The notes under the pieces were generated by a model. That model had not been told where the DNA came from and searched no databases. It was given only the letters and a program-made list of their open reading frames with translations. This document shows, one piece after another, positions 60,901-64,000 of a stretch of 64,000 bases of DNA (within the stretch, counting starts at the first letter, position 1; the number at the start of each line of letters is the position of its first letter). Source of the DNA: Streptomyces endocoffeicus (GTDB taxonomy: Bacteria; Actinomycetota; Actinomycetes; Streptomycetales; Streptomycetaceae); contig NZ_JAERRG010000002.1 in the NCBI RefSeq assembly GCF_016741935.1, forward strand, positions 186,001 to 250,000, given 5' to 3'. The position numbers and the translations under genes were made by a program.

Positions 60901-63900
60901 GCGTTCGTCGAGCTTGCCGTCCGGGCCGGTGACCAGCTCGGCTGTGACCTCCTCGACGAGCTGACCCCGCACACCCCGCTGGTGCTGCCCGTACGCGGTG
61001 GCATCCGGCTGCAGGTCACGGTCGGCGCGCCGGACGACGCCGGGCACCGCTCGTTCACCGTCTCCTCCCGTGCGGAGGACGCCGCCGCCGACACCGCGTG
61101 GGTGCGCAACGCGAGCGGTGTGCTCGCCTCCGGCGCCCCCGGCCCGTCGTTCGACCTGGCCGAGTGGCCGCCGACCGCCGCCGAGGCCATCGAGCCCGCG
61201 ACGCTCTACGCCCGACTGGCCGAGGACGGGCTGCGGTACGGCCCGGCGTTCCAGGGACTCACGGCCGCCTGGCGGCGCGGGGACGAACTCTTCGCCGAGG
61301 TCCGGCTGGACGACGACACCAAGCCCGGCGCCGAGGAGTTCGCCGTCCACCCGGCGCTGCTGGACGCCGCACTGCACGTCCTTCACGGCCGCGACGGCGC
61401 CCGGCTGACCGACGGCTGGCAGGGCGTCTCCCTGTACGCGGAGGGCGCGTCCGCGCTGCGGGTACGGATCGCACCCGCCGGAGCCGACACGGTGTCCCTG
61501 GCGCTCGCCGACGCCACGGGCGAGCCGGTCGCCGCCGTGGACGGCCTGCGTCGCCGTCCGCTCCCGGACCACCTCACGGGTGACGTGGACGTGGCGCGGC
61601 AGAGCCTGTTCCGGCTGGACTGGGTGGCCCCGCAGACCGCCTCCGCCGGTCCGGACGCCGCCGCGCGCCGTATCGTCCTGGGCGAGGACCCGTTCGGGCT
61701 GGTCGCGGCCGGAGTGGCCGCCGACTCCGCCCCCGACCTGGCCGCGCTGGGCGCGTCCGTCGAGGCGGGCGACACCGCCGCCCCGGAATTGGTCCTCGCG
61801 TCCTTCGCGCCCATATCCGGCGACGCGGACGAGAACGTGGCCGAGGCCGCGCACCGGGAGGCGCGGCGTGCGCTGGCCCTGGTGCAGGGCTGGCTGGCCG
61901 ATGAGCGGTTCGGCGCGTCCCAGCTGGTGCTCGTCACCCGGGGCGCGATGGCCACCGACGCCGAGGAGGGCGTCACCGACCTGGCGCACGCGCCCCTGTG
62001 GGGTCTGGTGCGCTCCGCCGAGACCGAGAACCCGGGCCGTTTCGTCCTCGTGGACGTAAACGAGACCGCTGAAGCCGCGGGGACGGCTGAAGCCGCGGGG
62101 ACGGCTGAAGCCGCCGGGACCGCCGAGGCCACTGGCATCGCTGGGCCCACTGGCGCCGCTGGGTCCGCCGAGGCGGCTGGCATCGCCGGGACCGCCGGGA
62201 CCGCCGGGACCGCTGGCGCCGCCGAGGTCGCCGACACCTTCGCCGACGTGCTCTCCGACGCTCTGGCCACCGGCGAGCCTGAGCTCGCCCTGCGCGCGGG
62301 CCGGGCCCTCGTGCCCCGGCTGGCCCGCGCCACGACCCCGGCGCCGACCTCGACCCCGGACTCGGCCTCGGGCTCGAACAACAACTCCGTTGCCGACGCC
62401 CCCGCGTTCGACGCGGACGGCACCGTGCTCATCACCGGCGGTACCGGCGCCCTGGGCCGACTGCTCGCCCGCCACCTCGTGGCCGAGCACGGCGTACGTC
62501 ACCTGCTGCTGACCAGCCGCCGTGGCGCGGCCGCCGACGGCGCCGCCGAGCTGGCCGCCGAACTCCGTACGCGGGGCGCCGAGGTCACCCTTGCCGCCTG
62601 CGACGCCGCGGACCGCGACGCGCTCGCCGCGACCCTGGCCGCCGTCCCGGCCGAGCATCCGCTGAGGGCCGTCGTGCACACCGCCGGTGTGCTGGACGAC
62701 GGCACGGCCGCCGCCCTGACGCCCGAGCAGCTGGAGCGGGTGCTGCGTCCGAAGGTGGACGCGGCGTGGAATCTGCACGAGCTGACCCGCGACCTCGACC
62801 TGTCGGCATTCGTGCTGTTCTCCGCCATCGCGGGCACGCTGGGTGGTGCGGGCCAGGCCAACTACGCCGCGGCCAACGTCTTCCTCGACGCGCTCGCCGC
62901 ACACCGCCACGCCACGGGTCTGCCCGCCACCTCGCTGGTGTGGGGCCTGTGGGCCCAGTCGGGCGGGATCACCGGCGGTCTGACCGAGACCGATCTGCTG
63001 CGGTTGGCCCGCAGCGGCATGGGCGCCCTCACCGACGACGAGGGCATGGCGCTCTTCGACGCCGCCCGCCGCACCGGCCGTACCCTGCTGATCCCGGCCC
63101 GCCTCGACCTCGCCGCGCTGCGCTCCGCCGCCGGATCCGGCCCGGTCCCGGCGCTGCTGCGCGGGCTGATCCGGACCACCGGCCGGCGCACCGCCGCGGG
63201 CGCGCTCGCCGCCGGTTCGTCCCTGGCCGAGCGGCTGCGCGCGCTCTCCCCGAACGAGCGCCGCCGGACGCTGCTGGACCTCGTACGCGGCCATGTGGCC
63301 ACGGCCCTCGGCCACGCCTCCGCCGACGCCGTCGAGGCGCGCCGGGCCTTCAAGGAGCTGGGCTTCGACTCGCTCACCGCCGTCGAACTGCGCAACCGGC
63401 TCTCCGCCGCCACCGGGCTCAAGCTGCCCACCACGATCGTCTTCGACCACCCCAACCCCACCGTCCTCGCCGACCATCTGCGCGCCGAACTCCTCGGCCC
63501 GGACGAGAACGAGGCCGGGGCCGGGGCCGAACAGGCGGACCCGGCACTCGCCGCCACCGTCGCCACCGCCGCCTCCCTCGCCGACGACCCGATCGCCATC
63601 GTCGCGATGGGCTGCCGCTACCCCGGCGACGTCCGCTCGCCCGAGGACCTGTGGCAGCTCGTGGCCACGGGCTCGGACGCCATCACCGGATTCCCCGTCA
63701 ACCGCAACTGGGAGAGCCAGTGGGCGGCGGACGGCGACGAGGCCGACGCGGGCCCGTCCGACTACGCCCGCGCCGGTGGCTTCCTGCACGAAGCGGACCT
63801 CTTCGACGCGGCCTTCTTCGGCATCTCGCCGCGTGAGGCCCTCGCGATGGACCCGCAGCAGCGGCTGCTGCTGGAGACGTCCTGGGAGGTCTTCGAGCGC

Positions 63901-64000
63901 GCCGGGATCGACCCGGACTCGATACGCGGCCGCTCGGTCGGCGTGTTCGTGGGCGCGGCCTACAGCGGCTACGACGCGGGTCTGGAGCAGGCCGGTTCGG
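57973..64000 (+). CDS. Modular type I PKS, module 8 and start of module 9 (PKS3, partial)
   Basis: The frame from the ATG at 57973 (GGAG 6 bp upstream) stays open to the window edge, giving 2,009 residues of an incomplete protein. An N-terminal docking helix ([20 protein letters not shown]) matches acceptance from PKS2. Module 8 is KS-AT-DH-KR-ACP and is followed by a second KS, so the protein has at least two modules. The AT is malonyl-type (GHSIGE, HAFH). Confidence 0.93.
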   Translation, partial: MTTPNEKLVDALRASLKETERLRKQNQQLTDASREPIAIVGMSCRFPGGVGSPEELWRLVADGRDAISGFPDDRGWDIEALYDPDPEREGTFYARGGGFLYDADRFDPGFFGISPREALAMDPQQRLLLETSWEAFERAGIDPAAVRGSRTGVFVGASTQAYGAGEYDLPEGVEGHLLTGTASSVASGRLSYAFGLEGPAATIDTACSSSSVALHLAVQALRQSECSLAVAAGATVLSSPDVFVEFSRQRGLSADGRCKSFAASADGTGWSEGVAVLLVERLSDARRNGHPVLAVVRGSAVNQDGASNGLTAPNGPSQRRVIRQALENARLSAADVDAVEAHGTGTTLGDPIEAQALLATYGKERPEGRPLWLGSLKSNVGHTQNVAGIGGVIKMVMAMRHGVLPRTLHVDEPTPHVDWSAGEVSLLTEARPWPETGRPRRAGVSSFGVSGTNVHTIIEQAPEAEAAEVAEAPSGAVVTPSVLPWVLSGRGAAALRAQAERLVAHVEGRDELRPVDVGFSLATGRSAFEHRAVVVAEGRDGLLAGLGALARGESAPGLVEGSVAGGKVAFLFTGQGSQRLGMGRELYQAYPVFAEALDAVCAELDAHLERPLRDVLFGEDAEALDQTGFTQPALFAVEVALFRLVEAWGLRPDYLSGHSIGELAAAHVAGVLSLADAAKLVAARGRLMQELPAGGAMIAIQASEDEVAPLLTERVSIAALNGPSSVVIAGDEDAAAEIAAGFEARGRKTKRLTVSHAFHSPRMDDMLEAFREVAEGLTYEAPRIPIVSNLTGAVVSADEIATADFWVRHVREAVRFLDGVRTLEAQNVSTFIELGPDGVLTAMAQDCVTGSASDAAFISALRKDRPEAEALTTAVARAHVRGVAPDWAAYFAGTGAQRVDLPTYAFQRERFWLEPGAASVGDVASVGLELAGHPLLGAAVPLAESDGLVFTGRLGLDTHPWLAEHTVRDAVVVPGSAFVELAVRAGDQLGCDLLDELTPHTPLVLPVRGGIRLQVTVGAPDDAGHRSFTVSSRAEDAAADTAWVRNASGVLASGAPGPSFDLAEWPPTAAEAIEPATLYARLAEDGLRYGPAFQGLTAAWRRGDELFAEVRLDDDTKPGAEEFAVHPALLDAALHVLHGRDGARLTDGWQGVSLYAEGASALRVRIAPAGADTVSLALADATGEPVAAVDGLRRRPLPDHLTGDVDVARQSLFRLDWVAPQTASAGPDAAARRIVLGEDPFGLVAAGVAADSAPDLAALGASVEAGDTAAPELVLASFAPISGDADENVAEAAHREARRALALVQGWLADERFGASQLVLVTRGAMATDAEEGVTDLAHAPLWGLVRSAETENPGRFVLVDVNETAEAAGTAEAAGTAEAAGTAEATGIAGPTGAAGSAEAAGIAGTAGTAGTAGAAEVADTFADVLSDALATGEPELALRAGRALVPRLARATTPAPTSTPDSASGSNNNSVADAPAFDADGTVLITGGTGALGRLLARHLVAEHGVRHLLLTSRRGAAADGAAELAAELRTRGAEVTLAACDAADRDALAATLAAVPAEHPLRAVVHTAGVLDDGTAAALTPEQLERVLRPKVDAAWNLHELTRDLDLSAFVLFSAIAGTLGGAGQANYAAANVFLDALAAHRHATGLPATSLVWGLWAQSGGITGGLTETDLLRLARSGMGALTDDEGMALFDAARRTGRTLLIPARLDLAALRSAAGSGPVPALLRGLIRTTGRRTAAGALAAGSSLAERLRALSPNERRRTLLDLVRGHVATALGHASADAVEARRAFKELGFDSLTAVELRNRLSAATGLKLPTTIVFDHPNPTVLADHLRAELLGPDENEAGAGAEQADPALAATVATAASLADDPIAIVAMGCRYPGDVRSPEDLWQLVATGSDAITGFPVNRNWESQWAADGDEADAGPSDYARAGGFLHEADLFDAAFFGISPREALAMDPQQRLLLETSWEVFERAGIDPDSIRGRSVGVFVGAAYSGYDAGLEQAGS
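58075..63498 (+). other. PKS module 8: KS-AT-DH-KR-ACP with altered DH and KR motifs
   Basis: KS active site [12 protein letters not shown]; malonyl AT. The DH (60750-61590) has His (cac at 60865) and [10 protein letters not shown] but reads [10 protein letters not shown], with Asp at the motif glycine. The KR (62420-63100) has LDD and Tyr but alanine at the catalytic serine position (LFSAIAG, codon 62824). These are the same two positions altered in module 3. Predicted output is an alkene if both domains work, or a ketone if the KR is dead. Confidence 0.85.
62068..62223 (+). repeat. Degenerating tandem repeat in the module 8 KR structural subdomain
   Basis: Three 18-bp units encode AEAAGT (62068, 62086 and 62104; the first two identical), then decay through related units into a 9-bp GCCGGGACC-type run encoding AGT repeats up to about 62215. 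All remain in frame, in a loop after FVLVDVNE. Confidence 0.92.
63580..64000 (+). other. PKS module 9: KS domain, 5-prime part only
   Basis: KS opening motif [15 protein letters not shown], then [23 protein letters not shown]; the window ends before the active-site cysteine. The segment after FPVNRNWES departs from the consensus seen in modules 1-8 ([19 protein letters not shown]), so this KS belongs to a slightly different subgroup. Confidence 0.85.

Overview
The window looks like a Streptomyces chromosome segment. It has very high GC with almost exclusively G/C third codon positions, a myo-inositol (iol) catabolic locus of the actinobacterial type, a LAL regulator, a FUSC exporter and a giant cis-AT modular type I polyketide synthase (PKS).

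Left part (1-10351): inositol uptake and catabolism. A leftward operon encodes a lipoprotein binding protein, a permease, an ATPase and a TIM-barrel iol isomerase/dehydratase cut by the window edge. Divergent from it, a rightward operon carries iolC, a Cgl0159-type aldolase, iolB, iolD and mmsA, ending at a strong hairpin terminator. The 270-bp divergent region contains perfect 19-bp inverted repeats, each holding a TTGACA hexamer. Middle (10352-13717): a frameshifted gene remnant, a small secreted protein and a FUSC-type membrane protein. These look like the boundary of the biosynthetic cluster.

From 13711 onward lies the left flank of a polyketide cluster. It contains a type II thioesterase, a 939-aa LAL/LuxR activator, a convergent two-component system (DesK/NarL type), an unknown integral membrane protein, two translationally coupled bacterial PH-domain membrane proteins (YdbS/YdbT-like), and then three co-directional PKS genes. 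PKS1 (8,268 aa) begins with a lone loading ACP followed by five extension modules. PKS2 (3,489 aa) has modules 6 and 7. PKS3 is cut by the right edge after module 8 and the start of the module 9 KS. All eight complete modules carry malonyl-type ATs, none has an ER, and only modules 3, 6 and 8 have DH. This predicts a long unbranched polyol stretch with isolated alkene or keto positions next to an unusual starter loaded in trans. The family resembles amino/guanidino-acyl-primed linear polyenes and polyol macrolides; a beta-amino-acid macrolactam is a weaker alternative. The product cannot be named from this window.

The most unusual points are: a Streptomyces-type intergenic repeat, itself tandemly duplicated, read in frame inside the module 6 KR structural subdomain; pure tandem peptide repeats in inter-domain loops of several modules; coupled loss of the KR catalytic serine and a DH-motif glycine in modules 3 and 8; near-identical homogenised tracts between modules 1, 2 and 3; and TAGGGG half-sites shared between the thioesterase and PKS1 upstream regions.
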